Assembly: GCA_032622095.1 (NCBI GenBank)
Contig: CP136063.1
Coordinates: 185,481,956 to 185,545,955 of the forward strand
Source of the DNA: Siphonodentalium dalli
Lineage: Eukaryota > Mollusca > Scaphopoda > Gadilida > Siphonodentaliidae
Length of the DNA stretch: 64,000 bases
Reading direction: 5' to 3'
Shown: in pieces, positions 52,501 to 55,167 of the stretch
Layout: each line of letters starts with the position of its first letter
Numbering within the stretch: position 1 is the stretch's first letter
Notes under the pieces: model-generated
Told to the model about the DNA's origin: nothing
Databases searched by the model: none
Seen by the model: only the letters and a program-made list of their open reading frames with translations
Made by a program: the position numbers and the translations under genes

Positions 52501-55167
52501 CCCCCACTTTGGTTGGAAAATTTCCAACTGATGACAATTCCAATGACAATGTTGAACAAGCTTTCCAAGTGTTGGAAATTTCCAACCTGTCACCCCCCTT
52601 AAAGTTGGAAAATTTCCAACGGATCATGACCATTTCAGTCCAAAATTTTGACAAAAAAAGAGGAAAACATGCAAATATTGGTCCAAAAAGAATTAATTCC
52701 CACAATAAATTGTTTGAAAATCAAACTACAAAAATATTTTCAACTGATTGTGTTGGTGTGAAATTTCCAACTAATGTTTTGGCAGGTATGAAATTTCCAA
52801 TTGTTGAAAATTTTGACCAAAGTTGGGGGGTCTCACCACCCCAACCAACCCAACATCCAACAGATCCGCTAATGGGGTCGTTGTCGTAATGTTTTATACA
52901 TAGATGCACACCAGTCTCGCGTAGTGTCATGTGACAGGGGTTATTGTCGTAGTGTTTTCTACATAAATGCACACGTTTTGATATTTTTTGTAAGTTTATT
53001 TTCTTCCGTTCATCGACCAAACAGCCATGCAGTTCTTTCCGTCCCTGTTTAATACTAAGAAAAATATGCGACCGATGACCAATCTTATTGCAGTTTCGAT
53101 AATTGTGATAAAAGAATGCCTTTATCAGAACTTCGGAAGAAAAATAGTTATGAATTGAAGCAGACAGCAATTATTTACGGTAACGTTTCAATCTCGCGCC
53201 GACTGAAACTGGTGTGCATTTATGTATAAAACGTTATGACAACGACCCCATTAGCAACAGTTCCTAGCAGAAGTACACAAAGATTGACAGAGACCTTGAG
53301 GCGCTATGGGCATCATACAAAGACGGCACCATCAAGACAACCGAATTTCTGAAGGAAGTGAACGCGATCTACAAGAACGGCCAATCCAAGAAATAAAGAA
53401 GAAAGAAGAAGAAGAAAGAAGAAGACCTACGCAATGTTTTAATATTTATAAATAAATAATGTACTGACTGATTTTTCCATGTTTTATCTTGTTTTTAATC
53501 ATTAAATAATCAGATGTTTTATCATGTAAACTGTATATATTTACTGTTTTAACTTGTTTTCAATCAATAAATGTTCGTATCTTTCATCATATATTCACGT
53601 TATTGTTCGAATTTGTTGCTGTATTAATTACTATGTATATATACCCATTACTATTGTTGCCAATAAAACGTTAATTACAAACATAATCTCCATTGTCATC
53701 AAATGACCGGTCCCAAATCAAAGGCAATTAACATGCCATCCAATTAACACCCACACTACCTAATTACCCGAATTGAATAGGGGCCGAACAAGCCCGGCCG
53801 AACAAGCCCAGCCGAAAGAGCCCTGGACCGAAAAGTCCAAGGCCGAAAGAGCCCTGGACCGAATCGACCCGCTCCCTAAACTTACTAACAACTTCCGCAA
53901 AACTAGTCTAAATCGGACAAATGAAAAAAATGAGCAGGAAAAACCAAGACACATTTAAATATTCCTGTTTATTGCGAGTTATTTGATTATACTTATGTTA
54001 TTTTATCGAGAGTACTCATTTTCGGTCATGGCATTGTTGATTACTGACAAGAACACTTCTGGATTACGTACCTAAAAATTATGTTCCAATATTAATGTAT
54101 GTACCGGTACCGCGATCGTTAAAAATATGTTGAATCATCAGTAATAAGAAATGGTAGCTTACCATGTGCCATTCTTTTTCTGTTTGTACATAAATTATTT
54201 GTTAATGGTCTGGGTATTCAAGTTGCTAATTACAAGTAATTTTAATAAACTCTACCAGAATGTTTGCGAAAATGAAAACATTCTACTTTCGGTGCGGACC
54301 ACAGTCCTTGAAATAGGCTAGCTATGGCATTATTAAGCAATGCATGCCGTCGTGGGACATTTTTCTTAATTTCAAAAACATTGTTATCAATTAGATTTGC
54401 AATGTTTTTGGTAATAAAATTAAGGGTGGGACGATATGCTTACAACACGAGCCGATACATATCTAGATATTTCAGCCGCGAGCTGATATGTATCTATATA
54501 CCAGTATGTATCTAGACTTTATATTGTACATGTGTATTCTAATATATAGAAGACGAAGTACATTGTATTTTCAAGAATTTAAAAACTTGATATCTATTAT
54601 CATGTGGTACAGTACTACTACTACTAGTTACTAGTAGGTAGTACTTACAAGTTACATGTACGGTATGTTGTATTGATTAATCAAAATAATAACAAACAGG
54701 TGCCGCTATTTCAAACTACTACCATGTGTGTAAATCACATAAACAACGTAGCTCAATCGGGCTACAGCAGACAAAACGAGCTAAATAGACGTTTAATTTG
54801 GGTGTGTGCCCGTCTGCCCGACCTGAGCCTGATGAGTGATGTACATAGTGATGATCATATATCTGTTTTGTGTTTATTTGAGATATGTTTGTCCAGTTAT
54901 TTGGTAATGCCTGCATTACTCGTTCATATATATTAGTGTACCGATTTATAAATTCGATTAAAACCTTATTTTTTGGACTTTATGTTCAGAAGCCTATCTG
55001 GTTCAATTTCAAAATGACAACATCAGATTCTGTGAAATTGAAACACGAAATTGTGCAACGTGATTCTTGATTTCATACTCTCTTTAGTTGGAAGAAAATG
55101 ACATCGATTGAAGTTAAATTATTGTCACATAATATGAAGTCACCTCTCTAAAGAACCACTTGTCCAT
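4480..55167 (-). CDS. NDC1: NDC1/TMEM48 transmembrane nucleoporin, complete, 17 coding exons
   Basis: Whole-gene entry; coding exons are listed separately. NDC1 is a six-pass membrane protein of the pore membrane that anchors nuclear pore complexes and takes part in their assembly. Spliced on the minus strand the exons give about 572 residues (human NDC1 is about 674). All junctions are in phase and use AG acceptors and GT donors. Family matches from memory of vertebrate NDC1, in order: VYQWRVWKSVIW in TM1, NEHHLFLVLSGMFYG, RQPLNTIWGLL, SQPGGHPYNWT, HIWILD, EDQYGVVQRTLPEIL, and LQE-VVDKHFK near the C terminus. The N-terminal half is hydrophobic (TM region, residues about 15-275); the C-terminal half is soluble. 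The length difference lies in the low-complexity linker after GGHPYNWT (residues about 350-430), which is short here. No exon is interrupted by a transposon. Identity is very likely; exon 11-13 boundaries are the least certain. Confidence 0.94.
4566..4790. mobile_element. TTAACCC MITE, second subfamily (GGATTCTCCC type)
   Basis: Starts TTAA|CCCTTTATTTACTAAATG (TTAA at 4564-4567), then GGATTCTCCCATCA and GGTCTATTGTTCATTTG. Similar copies: 13774-13950, 44570-45240 (interrupted), and inverted at 18421-18619. Right end unclear. It lies between NDC1 exons 17 and 16, close to the exon 17 acceptor. Confidence 0.5.
4800..5440. other. NDC1 last intron, no recognised feature
   Basis: AT-rich intron sequence. 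I see no exon, hairpin or known repeat end in it. Confidence 0.4.
5445..6075. repeat. 122-bp tandem repeat and TACA microsatellite, probable retroposon tail
   Basis: Units beginning CAAATTTCAAGTCGATAGCT start at 5489, 5611, 5733 and 5855: exactly 122-bp spacing, 3.6 units, unusually GC-rich with GCGCATGCGC. They follow a GAGCCCGACGTTGTCCGGGC stem-like head and are followed by a CATA/TACA microsatellite at about 6032-6060. The head plus tail resembles 3' ends of RTE-type LINEs or their SINEs (inference). 122 is not a multiple of three, so overlapping open frames here are not genes. Confidence 0.6.
6580..6981 (+). repeat. Exact 201-bp tandem duplication
   Basis: Copy 1 is 6580-6780 and copy 2 is 6781-6981, both starting CTTAGGTTAACCATCAAGCC and ending CAATGTAATCCAA. 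I saw no difference between them on reading. The unit belongs to a wider repeat that continues to a GGACAGACGGACGG stretch at about 7212-7240, a tail seen in HINE-like elements. Confidence 0.85.
6982..8300. other. NDC1 intron 16, unclassified
   Basis: Contains a repeat tail with ACGGACAGACGGACGG (about 7212-7227) and otherwise AT-rich sequence. Open frames at 6892-7161 and 7200-7442 have no recognisable domain and overlap the duplication, so I do not call them genes. Confidence 0.35.
8305..8459 (-). CDS. NDC1: NDC1 coding exon 16
   Basis: 155 bases, phase 0 to 2. Starts VVDKHFK directly after the LQE of exon 15 (human LQEAVDKYFK) and ends with SLRFSLQTSLKTSIYRIINT and FGKSL. Acceptor follows a good pyrimidine tract (TTCATGACCAG), donor CAT|GTAAGT. 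Confidence 0.94.
8460..9939. other. NDC1 intron 15, left part, unclassified
   Basis: AT-rich. One degraded AATGCAT-palindrome remnant at about 9148-9185 (AGTATTCTCTTATATATCC) next to AAGGCTCCCTATCGG, and half a copy at 9940-9978. No exon or intact element seen. Confidence 0.35.
9985..11380 (-). mobile_element. PIF/Harbinger-like MITE, copy 1
   Basis: TIRs GGCCTAAAAAAAAAAATACG and inverse TTTGTTTAGGCC, with GTTTCCGCTAA inside both ends. Target duplication TAA at 9982-9984 and 11381-11383. Three-base duplications and GG...CC termini are typical of PIF/Harbinger. No transposase: non-autonomous. Opposite orientation to copies 2 and 3. Interior includes CTACATGTACATGTAG hairpins at about 10510-10560 and a 63-codon frame at 10916-11107 shared with other copies but unrecognised. 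Confidence 0.8.
11573..11673 (-). CDS. NDC1: NDC1 coding exon 15
   Basis: 101 bases, phase 1 to 0. Encodes SFIEDQYGVVQRTLPEIL and ends ILNLQE, matching human SFTEDRFGVVQTTLPAIL and LLTLQE. Acceptor TTTTTTTCAG, donor GAG|GTATGT. A Harbinger-like MITE ends about 190 bases downstream of the donor. Confidence 0.95.
11718..12247. mobile_element. TTAA-flanked inverted-repeat element
   Basis: TTAA at 11714-11717 and 12248-12251. Termini AGATGGATTATCTCTTT and inverse AAAGAGATAATCCACCT. Second inner inverted repeat: CCTGTCCGGAAAGGC with ATTAATATTGATTTTATTTC, mirrored at about 12120-12176. Non-coding. It begins about 45 bases upstream of NDC1 exon 15 (minus strand). Confidence 0.7.
12252..12604. other. 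NDC1 intron 14, unclassified
   Basis: AT-rich intron. A 61-codon minus-strand frame at 12333-12518 has no domain and low-complexity composition; not called. Confidence 0.35.
12605..12711. mobile_element. CAGTAATGCCC foldback element, single arm
   Basis: One arm only (CAGTAATGCCCTAAATAATC to TCGGAAAGCTCTC), without the mirror arm. TA precedes it. The missing half suggests deletion at the palindrome centre. Confidence 0.7.
12712..13370. other. NDC1 intron 14, right part
   Basis: No repeat end or exon recognised apart from a short TTAACCC duplication (about 13270-13290). Confidence 0.3.
13376..13490 (-). CDS. NDC1: NDC1 coding exon 14
   Basis: 115 bases, phase 0 to 1. Encodes MSDYLKKKPIFAYFLNELPE and later QIHIWILD. 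It aligns with human FLSKRVLIMYFFSKHPEAS and QMHIWALE. Acceptor CTCTTCCAG, donor GATG|GTGAGT. Confidence 0.94.
13774..13960. mobile_element. TTAATCC MITE (GAATTCTCCC type)
   Basis: Starts TTAATCCTTTCTATTCTAAA, then GAATTCTCCCACTCAGTTA and GGTCTATTATTCATGTGGAG. Same subfamily as 4566-4790. It sits between NDC1 exons 14 and 13, about 50 bases short of the exon 13 donor. Confidence 0.5.
14013..14071 (-). CDS. NDC1: NDC1 coding exon 13 (linker)
   Basis: 59 bases, phase 1 to 0, encoding TIPQYPDIKNQQRPGFSQK. Acceptor ACACTTCAG, donor AAG|GTATGA. Phase agreement with exons 12 and 14 is the main support. Confidence 0.75.
14351..14493. mobile_element. CAGTAATGCCC foldback element, 5'-truncated
   Basis: Palindrome centre and right arm present (GAGAGCTTTCCGATGAATGG ... 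CATTACTG then TA); left arm truncated at AAATATGGCTTGTTGCC. Arms differ at a few positions (GCAGCAGCC against GCAACAAGCC). Confidence 0.75.
14520..15249. repeat. HINE-like element with about 150-bp tandem core
   Basis: Head ACTAGAGGTGTGACTGTCCC; three to four units sharing CATAATCGCAGGTGCACAGG and CCCATGG (14727, 14907, 15071); tail GGACGGACGACGGAGACGG and a terminal GTATACCCCCC ... GGGGGGTATA hairpin. Minus-strand open frames across it (14567-15006) are repeat artefacts. Ends about 35 bases from the exon 12 donor. Confidence 0.65.
15284..15343 (-). CDS. NDC1: NDC1 coding exon 12 (linker)
   Basis: 60 bases, phase 1 to 1, encoding VLNGSSVSYRGEMTASTLYP. Supported by acceptor TTCCACAG, donor CTG|GTACGT, an open frame and phase agreement on both sides. 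The linker is not conserved enough to confirm by similarity. A tandem-repeat element ends about 35 bases beyond its donor. Confidence 0.75.
15344..16860. other. NDC1 intron 11, unclassified
   Basis: About 1.5 kb of AT-rich intron with no exon, TIR pair or tandem repeat that I could recognise. Confidence 0.35.
16876..17209. mobile_element. TTAA-type MITE with two AATGCAT palindromes
   Basis: TTAA at 16872-16875 and 17210-17213. Termini CCCGGTTAATGATGGGAGCT and inverse of CCCATCCATGACGGGAGCTT. Two palindromes (16921-16991 and 17100-17165) separated by an AT-rich spacer. This GGGAGCT subfamily is also at 37946-38185, 40592-40709 and 43169-43375. It lies 40 bases downstream of the exon 11 donor. 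Confidence 0.8.
17250..17405 (-). CDS. NDC1: NDC1 coding exon 11
   Basis: 156 bases, phase 1 to 1. Continues the conserved SQP-GGHPYNWT motif across the junction, then CLSELESL. The second half (VKKPSGDTFMKNN) is the low-conservation linker. Donor ACAG|GTTTTA is weak, so the 3' boundary is less certain. The intron after exon 10 is almost 10 kb and holds the pogo element. Confidence 0.9.
17406..18050. other. NDC1 intron 10, left part
   Basis: No exon or repeat recognised. Confidence 0.3.
18055..18275. repeat. Nested palindrome: two hairpins inside one large hairpin
   Basis: Left arm 18055-18160 and right arm 18172-18275 are inverse copies. Each arm is itself a hairpin of GGTCCCCAGAGGGTGAATTT paired with AAATTCACCCTCTGGGGACC around GCTACCCCGCATAGCGGGCT. 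Related but more diverged copies: 39801-40189, 40978-41055, 62964-63755. Confidence 0.85.
18421..18619. mobile_element. TTAACCC MITE, inverted copy of GGATTCTCCC type
   Basis: TTAA at 18417-18420, CCCTTTCAACACTAAAG start, AGAAAGG then TTTAA at the right. Interior has AATACTAGACCATTCC and AACTGGGTGGGA, the inverse of GGTCTATTATTC and TCTCCCACTCAGTT in other copies. Confidence 0.55.
18640..19030. other. NDC1 intron 10, unclassified
   Basis: AT-rich, no gene. A short acidic-looking open stretch (about 18700-18840) is interrupted by stops and was not assigned. Confidence 0.25.
19039..20615. mobile_element. TTAA-type non-autonomous element with about 385-bp internal repeats
   Basis: TTAA at 19035-19038 and 20616-20619; termini CCCTATGAACCC and inverse CCCTTTGAACCC. 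The interior repeats with a period near 385 bases: CACCATTTGAACATGACCAT at about 19732, CACCATTTGAACATAACCAT at about 20121, CACCACTTGAACATAAAC at about 20501. Also TTAGCAACC... words repeat at 19851, 20231 and 20401. No coding sequence; 1,577 bp is long for a MITE. Confidence 0.65.
20934..21083. mobile_element. Foldback MITE with 69-bp arms
   Basis: Inverted arms starting ACACAGAATGACACAATGTG and containing TACGGCACTCGTACTGTCGC, with a central TCGAGGTGCCTC loop; arms differ at a handful of bases. CpG-rich relative to surroundings. Opposed open frames on both strands are a result of the palindrome. Confidence 0.75.
21612..23001 (-). pseudogene. Pogo/Tigger-family (POGK-like) transposase, one stop and one frameshift
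   Basis: N-terminal part (23001-22618, 127 codons): a basic Brinker-type helix-turn-helix (KLKVIKFANEHGNRSAEREF, ending GDWRKKKD at about residues 45-52), then a CENP-B-type helix-turn-helix (residues about 65-125, ending SSWVSRFMKRK). An in-frame TGA follows; the frame continues LSLRQKTRISQK and then shifts at a run of A. C-terminal part (open to 21612): DDE-superfamily endonuclease with NMDEDP, FDSFSAH and LQPLDVCLNK carrying the three catalytic aspartates, KSFKKCCVSNAMDG, and a very acidic tail. Role in an intact copy: cut-and-paste transposition at TA. The reading frame is otherwise well preserved, so decay is recent. Confidence 0.9.
23190..25991 (+). mobile_element. Pearl/HINE-type element, complete, 16 tandem units (array B)
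   Basis: Left end ATGAAAGTGTCAATGACACT with GTAGCTCAACTT; right end hairpin AGCTCAAACTTTAC / GTAAAGTTGAGCT, then AAAAAT. GTAGCTCAACTT and AAGTTGAGCTA form a short asymmetric terminal inverted repeat, as in HINEs. About 16 units of 155-165 bp occur between (AAGATGGC motif near 23323, 23488, 23648, 23815, 23970, 24134 and on to 25747). Two unit types occur: CTAAAGGTACGACCTGTAGC and GAACAGTACGACCTGTGGC. Inserted in the pogo element; no clear target duplication, as expected for rolling-circle-type elements. Confidence 0.85.
26639..27100. other. NDC1 intron 10, older repeat around the pogo element
   Basis: Carries AAAGGGCTGAACCCCAAAAT and GGGGTTTAGAC; similar words lie left of the pogo element (20640-20690). 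It appears to be one older repeat split by the pogo insertion. Confidence 0.4.
27119..27200 (-). CDS. NDC1: NDC1 coding exon 10
   Basis: 82 bases, phase 0 to 1. Encodes YIGFFDLSELSRHSPERRKQ and ends LFSLSQP, very close to human [20 protein letters not shown]. Acceptor TGATTTCAG (a nearer AG would put a stop in frame), donor CCAG|GTAGGT. Confidence 0.94.
27201..28100. other. NDC1 intron 9, possible diverged element
   Basis: A weak terminal pair, TTAAAGACACGGTTGGCC at about 27482 and GGCCGCACGTGCCTTTAA at about 27963-27980, suggests a diverged inverted-repeat element. A GGATTCTCCC-type MITE remnant is at about 27410-27481. No gene. Confidence 0.35.
28109..28537. mobile_element. TTAA-type MITE (CCCTTTACCCAACA subfamily), copy 1
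   Basis: TTAA at 28105-28108 and 28538-28541. Termini CCCTTTACCCAACAAA and inverse TGTTGGGTAAAGGG. Half palindrome at 28259-28293, full palindrome at 28443-28512, T-rich spacer with TTTTTAACAATTTT repeats between them. Plus- and minus-strand open frames here are palindrome artefacts. Confidence 0.85.
28747..28839 (-). CDS. NDC1: NDC1 coding exon 9 (start of soluble half)
   Basis: 93 bases, phase 0 to 0. Encodes RYIFHVESLFDEYHNKCL and ends KQKFIE. It corresponds to the human HVFPVQPPFAEGSDECL region directly after the last membrane helix. Acceptor AAATTTCAG, donor GAG|GTATGT. Confidence 0.9.
29042..29215. repeat. HINE-like fragment
   Basis: ACTAGAGGTCACCCGAAGAT, TGTAGGGTGTGCCAAAG and GACAATAGCTCAACCT match the head and tail words of the element at 1101-1262 and the pearl right end (CAATAGCTCAAAC). 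No tandem core. Confidence 0.5.
29461..29821. mobile_element. TTAA-type MITE (CCCTTTACCCAACA subfamily), copy 2
   Basis: TTAA at 29457-29460 and 29822-29825; same termini as copy 1. First palindrome shortened to 38 bases (29609-29646); second complete (29728-29797). 361 bp. Confidence 0.88.
30005..30375 (+). repeat. Minisatellite of about 30-35 bp units
   Basis: About ten degenerate units of the form GATTAGGTTATGGTTATGAG + CCTGGTTGTCT. Unit length varies slightly. In NDC1 intron 8; no coding content. Confidence 0.8.
30647..31374. mobile_element. Inverted-repeat DNA element with about 75-bp TIRs
   Basis: Left TIR TAAACCAGCTAGTTATAT...; right TIR inverse GTAAACCAGCTGGTTATAT. Both continue with GAGATGCT, TTTACATCCGAGCCCCGTC and TTATAACAGGCTT. 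Interior AT-rich, no transposase. Ends 39 bases from the exon 8 donor. Confidence 0.7.
31414..31546 (-). CDS. NDC1: NDC1 coding exon 8 (TM6)
   Basis: 133 bases, phase 2 to 0. Encodes CRQPLNTIWGLLDIPLFWQT and then LCGLFLHASWSISSAIFKI, equivalent to the last membrane segment (human HRPLDTVSGLL and LCGVFLLTTWYVSWILFKI). Acceptor TTGTTGTAG, donor GAG|GTAAGT. Confidence 0.95.
31739..31860. repeat. Pearl/HINE left-end remnant
   Basis: ATGAAAGTGTCAATGACATT, GTAGTTCAACATGG and GGAAATAATTTTG match the left end of arrays B and C, with substitutions. A possible right-hand remnant with GGATTTAGCCATCCAAAA is at about 32400-32560. Between them lies the foldback at 32051-32229. Confidence 0.55.
32051..32229. 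mobile_element. CAGTAATGCCC foldback element, centre deleted
   Basis: TA at 32049-32050 and 32230-32231. Both arms present, but the left arm lacks about 25 bases near the centre. A second element is 450 bases to the right. Confidence 0.8.
32678..32890. mobile_element. CAGTAATGCCC foldback element, full length
   Basis: 213-bp palindrome, arms about 100 bases and nearly identical, central CTCTCCCCAAGAG. It interrupts a TTAA-type MITE: TAAGTTCAACAAACGA lies to the left and TCGTTTGTTGAACTTA to the right. Right flank is TA; left flank is GA, so the duplication is imperfect. Confidence 0.82.
33598..35516 (+). mobile_element. hAT-superfamily element with 8-bp target duplication
   Basis: Exact duplication ACTTGTGA at 33590-33597 and 35517-35524; termini CAGGGACCAGCC and inverse GGCTGGTCCCTG. 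Subterminal GGGCGAAG / CTTCGCCC motifs repeat in both ends (GTCGCCCTA, CACTTCGCCTTAT). Contains one transposase exon (34130-34385) and no recognisable catalytic domain. A 139-bp internal direct repeat (TTATATGAAACACGTGGCTT at about 34507 and 34646) lies in the middle. In NDC1 intron 7. Confidence 0.9.
34130..34385 (+). pseudogene. hAT transposase N-terminal (BED/TTF-type zinc finger) exon with in-frame stop
   Basis: Frame from ATG: MSLVSWLSGKVSKKRKSPED, an in-frame TAA at 34229-34231, then NSFDWYVKDESGKWHCSVCR ending NHRRHATC. The W-x-CSVCR ... H-H pattern is the DNA-binding zinc finger common at the start of ZBED/TTF-type hAT transposases. It ends at a good donor (ACGT|GTAAGT), with no downstream exon in the element, so this is a remnant of a once spliced gene. 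Confidence 0.75.
35709..35757 (-). CDS. NDC1: NDC1 coding exon 7 (49-base small exon)
   Basis: 49 bases, phase 1 to 2. Encodes HIPRDWIAYHLGLDT, matching the human YIPKAWISTAMNLHID segment. Found by searching for the residues required between exons 6 and 8; both flanking phases agree. Acceptor TTTCTTTAG, donor CAAG|GTATG. A pearl/HINE array begins about 50 bases upstream of this acceptor. Confidence 0.92.
35807..37475 (+). mobile_element. Pearl/HINE-type element, complete, 9 tandem units (array C)
   Basis: Same ends as array B: ATGAAAGTGTCAATGACACT on the left, AGTTGAGCTAAAAAT on the right. Units near 35938, 36101, 36267, 36420, 36590, 36758, 36912, 37075 and 37232, then the ACACGCATACACGCACAC stretch. 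In NDC1 intron 6, with its left end about 50 bases upstream of the exon 7 acceptor. Confidence 0.85.
37946..38185. mobile_element. TTAA-type MITE (GGGAGCT subfamily)
   Basis: Left CCCTTTCATGATTGGAGCTT (target mutated to CCAA), right inverse CCCTGCCATGACGGGAGCT then TTAA (38186-38189). Palindromes at about 37990-38042 (shortened) and 38075-38138. Confidence 0.75.
38190..38718. other. NDC1 intron 6, unclassified
   Basis: No repeat or additional exon recognised. The minus-strand frame 38500-38721 runs past the exon 6 donor and is not coding beyond it. Confidence 0.3.
38719..38827 (-). CDS. NDC1: NDC1 coding exon 6 (TM5 start)
   Basis: 109 bases, phase 0 to 1. Begins QGKVFQLKNRAPGIILNSAM, which aligns with human [20 protein letters not shown], and ends YFYLLYLIFG. 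Acceptor AATTTCAG, donor TTTTTG|GTGAGT. Confidence 0.92.
38876..38926. repeat. CAGTAATGCCC foldback remnant
   Basis: CAGTGATGCCCTGTGGTTAA joined directly to GGAGTCGATTACTTAGGGCA: both tips remain while both inner arms are gone, an extreme deletion. Confidence 0.7.
38930..39795. repeat. Degraded HINE-like tandem repeat in intron 5
   Basis: From about 39160 the words TTTCTAAGT, CATACCAAG/CATATCAAA and GTCGAAAAAGG recur at spacing near 130 bases, similar in style to 14520-15249. No intact ends and no gene. Confidence 0.4.
39801..40189. mobile_element. GAATGAGGTCCCC foldback, long form
   Basis: Left GTGTCATTTGCAGAATGAGG, right inverse CCTCATTCTGCAAATGATAG. Each end carries the GGGTGAATTT hairpin arm. 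Between them is a spacer with GTTGGTGATGTTCACCCATT and GAAGATGAGGCCTAAGCAGA also found at 63066-63660. Confidence 0.7.
40241..40364 (-). CDS. NDC1: NDC1 coding exon 5 (TM4)
   Basis: 124 bases, phase 2 to 0. Encodes CINEHHLFLVLSGMFYGLVY, close to the human [20 protein letters not shown], one of the best conserved stretches. Acceptor TTTTTTCAG, donor CAG|GTATAT. A foldback repeat ends only about 50 bases downstream of the donor. Confidence 0.95.
40592..40709. mobile_element. TTAA-type MITE half copy (GGGAGCT subfamily)
   Basis: Palindrome at 40592-40661 plus right end AGCTCCCATCATGAAAGGG, then TTAA (40710-40713). The left half is absent. Confidence 0.65.
40720..41790. other. NDC1 intron 4, mostly unclassified
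   Basis: Holds a GAGGTCCCC foldback fragment at 40978-41055 (GGGGACCTCATTCTGCAAAT). The repeat GATTCGATTCGA-like words at 41160-41220 reappear at 42080-42140, on the other side of the TTAA MITE, suggesting a split older element. No exon. Confidence 0.4.
41801..42039. mobile_element. TTAA-type MITE (CCCTTTGAGTGCCAG subfamily)
   Basis: TTAA at 41797-41800 and 42040-42043; termini CCCTTTGAGTGCCAGG and inverse CCTGGCACTCAAAGGG. One complete palindrome at 41847-41916, then a T-rich spacer. 239 bp, a single-palindrome form. Confidence 0.88.
42282..42453 (-). CDS. NDC1: NDC1 coding exon 4 (TM3)
   Basis: 172 bases, phase 1 to 2. Carries FPILAHGLAYGFGGAVITWC, the third membrane segment, matching the human HAAMGMVMAWCAAVI region. 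Acceptor TTATTTCAG, donor AAGTG|GTAGGC. Confidence 0.92.
42581..43080. mobile_element. Diverged inverted-repeat element
   Basis: GGAATCACGTGGTTTC and CACGCATTCAAAATGGCC on the left mirror GGCCATTTTGTATGCGTG and GAAACCACGTGATTCC on the right. Exact ends not resolved. No coding content. Confidence 0.55.
43169..43375. mobile_element. TTAA-type MITE, degraded left end
   Basis: Two palindromes (43173-43226 shortened; 43257-43324 complete). Right end GGAAGCTCCAGTCATGAAAG then ATTTAAAG, a mutated TTAA terminus. Confidence 0.65.
43814..43990. mobile_element. Small MITE with CTCTCAGGTGCCTAATAAT termini
   Basis: Left CTCTCAGGTGCCTAATAATC and right inverse of the same. Interior contains AATAATAGTGATGG repeated. 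Non-coding, 177 bp. A separate small hairpin of TATTTTCAATGGAAG / CTTCCATTGAAAATA is at about 43547-43600. Confidence 0.7.
44292..44393 (-). CDS. NDC1: NDC1 coding exon 3 (TM2)
   Basis: 102 bases, phase 1 to 1. Encodes a hydrophobic stretch with LIFKILFLSFIICALSMY, equivalent to the second membrane segment. Acceptor TATTTCCAG, donor AAAG|GTATAT. The alternative frames contain stops, so the phase is decided. Confidence 0.9.
44570..45235. mobile_element. GGATTCTCCC-type MITE interrupted by a probable hAT MITE
   Basis: TTTCTATACTGCATGGATTC to ATTCATTGG, then an insert (about 44630-45120) whose ends read CAGGGATTTTT and AAAAATCCC with GGTCCGG/CCGGACC inside, then TGGTATATTATTCATTTGGA resumes the host MITE. 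CAGGGA termini suggest hAT; an 8-base duplication is not clean. Confidence 0.5.
45704..46085. mobile_element. TTAA-type MITE (CCCTTTACCCAACA subfamily), copy 3
   Basis: TTAA at 45700-45703 and 46086-46089. Two complete palindromes (45841-45910, 45991-46060). Inserted in Harbinger copy 2, at a point where copy 1 is continuous. Confidence 0.88.
46914..47034. repeat. Inverted repeat with 53-bp arms
   Basis: GTGTTTCTCTCATATGATAT ... GAATTTTCAGTTTTCTC pairs with GAGAAAACTGAAAATTC ... GAGAGAAACAC around TCGCCGGAGGC. The word CGAATTACATATTCTATTTA follows at 47034 and again at 47278, so the insertion probably extends to about 47560. Absent from Harbinger copies 1 and 3. Confidence 0.75.
48136..50290 (+). 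mobile_element. PIF/Harbinger-like MITE, copy 3
   Basis: TSD TCA at 48133-48135 and 50291-50293. GGCCTAACAAAAAAATACG left, TTTTTTGTTTAGGCC right. Holds a tandem-repeat insertion at about 48790-49625. Same orientation as copy 2. Confidence 0.85.
48790..49625 (+). repeat. Tandem-repeat element, about 180-bp units
   Basis: Head TACCCCTTTTTAAAAAACAA with GGGGGGTATA hairpin. Four units containing ATCTCAATGAAATT..GGTATG and GATGTTCACTACTATGAGGA (about 48892, 49068, 49243, 49408). GTCCGTCCGTCCGATGTCTG at the first unit. Open frames at 48755-48940 and 49163-49375 are repeat artefacts. Interrupts Harbinger copy 3 (copies 1 and 2 are continuous here). Confidence 0.7.
50606..50929 (-). pseudogene. LINE C-terminal zinc-knuckle fragment
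   Basis: LGCSNLNKDL, then CPCGGFEIESAYHFLLKCPL: a C-x-C ... H-x4-C knuckle as found after reverse transcriptase and the linker in mollusc LINEs. Intact to its natural stop. The first ~6 codons are host-MITE sequence beyond the truncation point, so the apparent ATG is not native. Related to 1270-1668. Confidence 0.8.
51023..51378 (+). mobile_element. Harbinger-like MITE, short diverged relative (copy 4)
   Basis: TSD TTA at 51020-51022 and 51379-51381. Ends GGCCAAAGTAAAATAAACAT and inverse of GGCCAAAGAAAACAATACTT; shares TAGGGTAGGTAGGTAGGCT and the GGGTTTGAAATAGGGT word with copies 1-3. 356 bp, so closer to a basic MITE form. Confidence 0.8.
51508..51628 (-). CDS. NDC1: NDC1 coding exon 2 (TM1)
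   Basis: 121 bases, phase 0 to 1. Begins VYQWRVWKSVIW and continues through a hydrophobic helix (residues about 16-36) to ILHPLDWIT. This aligns with the human segment that reads GWRIVASIVW and later LFHPIQWL. Acceptor CTTATAG, donor CAG|GTGAG. Confidence 0.93.
51640..52000. other. NDC1 intron 1, unclassified
   Basis: No repeat end or exon recognised between exon 2 and the TIR element at about 52009. Confidence 0.3.
52477..52800. repeat. Cluster of GGAAATTTCC palindromes
   Basis: GTTGGAAATTTCCAAC at 52479-52494 and about 52571-52586; the GGAAAATTTCC variant at about 52514 and 52604; imperfect AAATTTCCAA at about 52763 and 52791. The first four form two copies of a ~92-bp unit with CACCCCC between. 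The motif equals a kappa-B-like palindrome. The open frames across it (plus 52509-52889, minus 52442-52705) are compositional. Confidence 0.6.
53271..53393 (+). other. Possible terminal exon of an unknown protein
   Basis: After TTCCTAG (acceptor-like) an open frame runs QKYTKIDRDLEALWASYKDG ... EVNAIYKNGQSKK and stops at TAA; an AATAAATAATG polyadenylation-like site follows near 53451. Composition is more protein-like and GC-richer than its surroundings. Family not recognised. It could be the last exon of a transposon gene or a captured host exon, or chance. Confidence 0.3.
53890..55130. other. NDC1 intron 1, right part
   Basis: AT-rich intron next to exon 1. A few short repeats (ACTAGTAGTAC-type at about 54610-54645) and no recognised element. 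Confidence 0.3.
55144..55167 (-). CDS. NDC1: NDC1 coding exon 1 (start codon, 8 codons)
   Basis: Encodes MDKWFFRE and ends at a GAGAG|GTGACT donor in phase 0, joining exactly to VYQWRVW of exon 2. Vertebrate NDC1 also starts with a short charged/aromatic cytosolic tail before TM1. The ATG has a purine at -3 (AGAATGG). It is the first in-frame ATG in the leader. Because the exon is only eight codons long it is easily missed by gene finders. Confidence 0.85.
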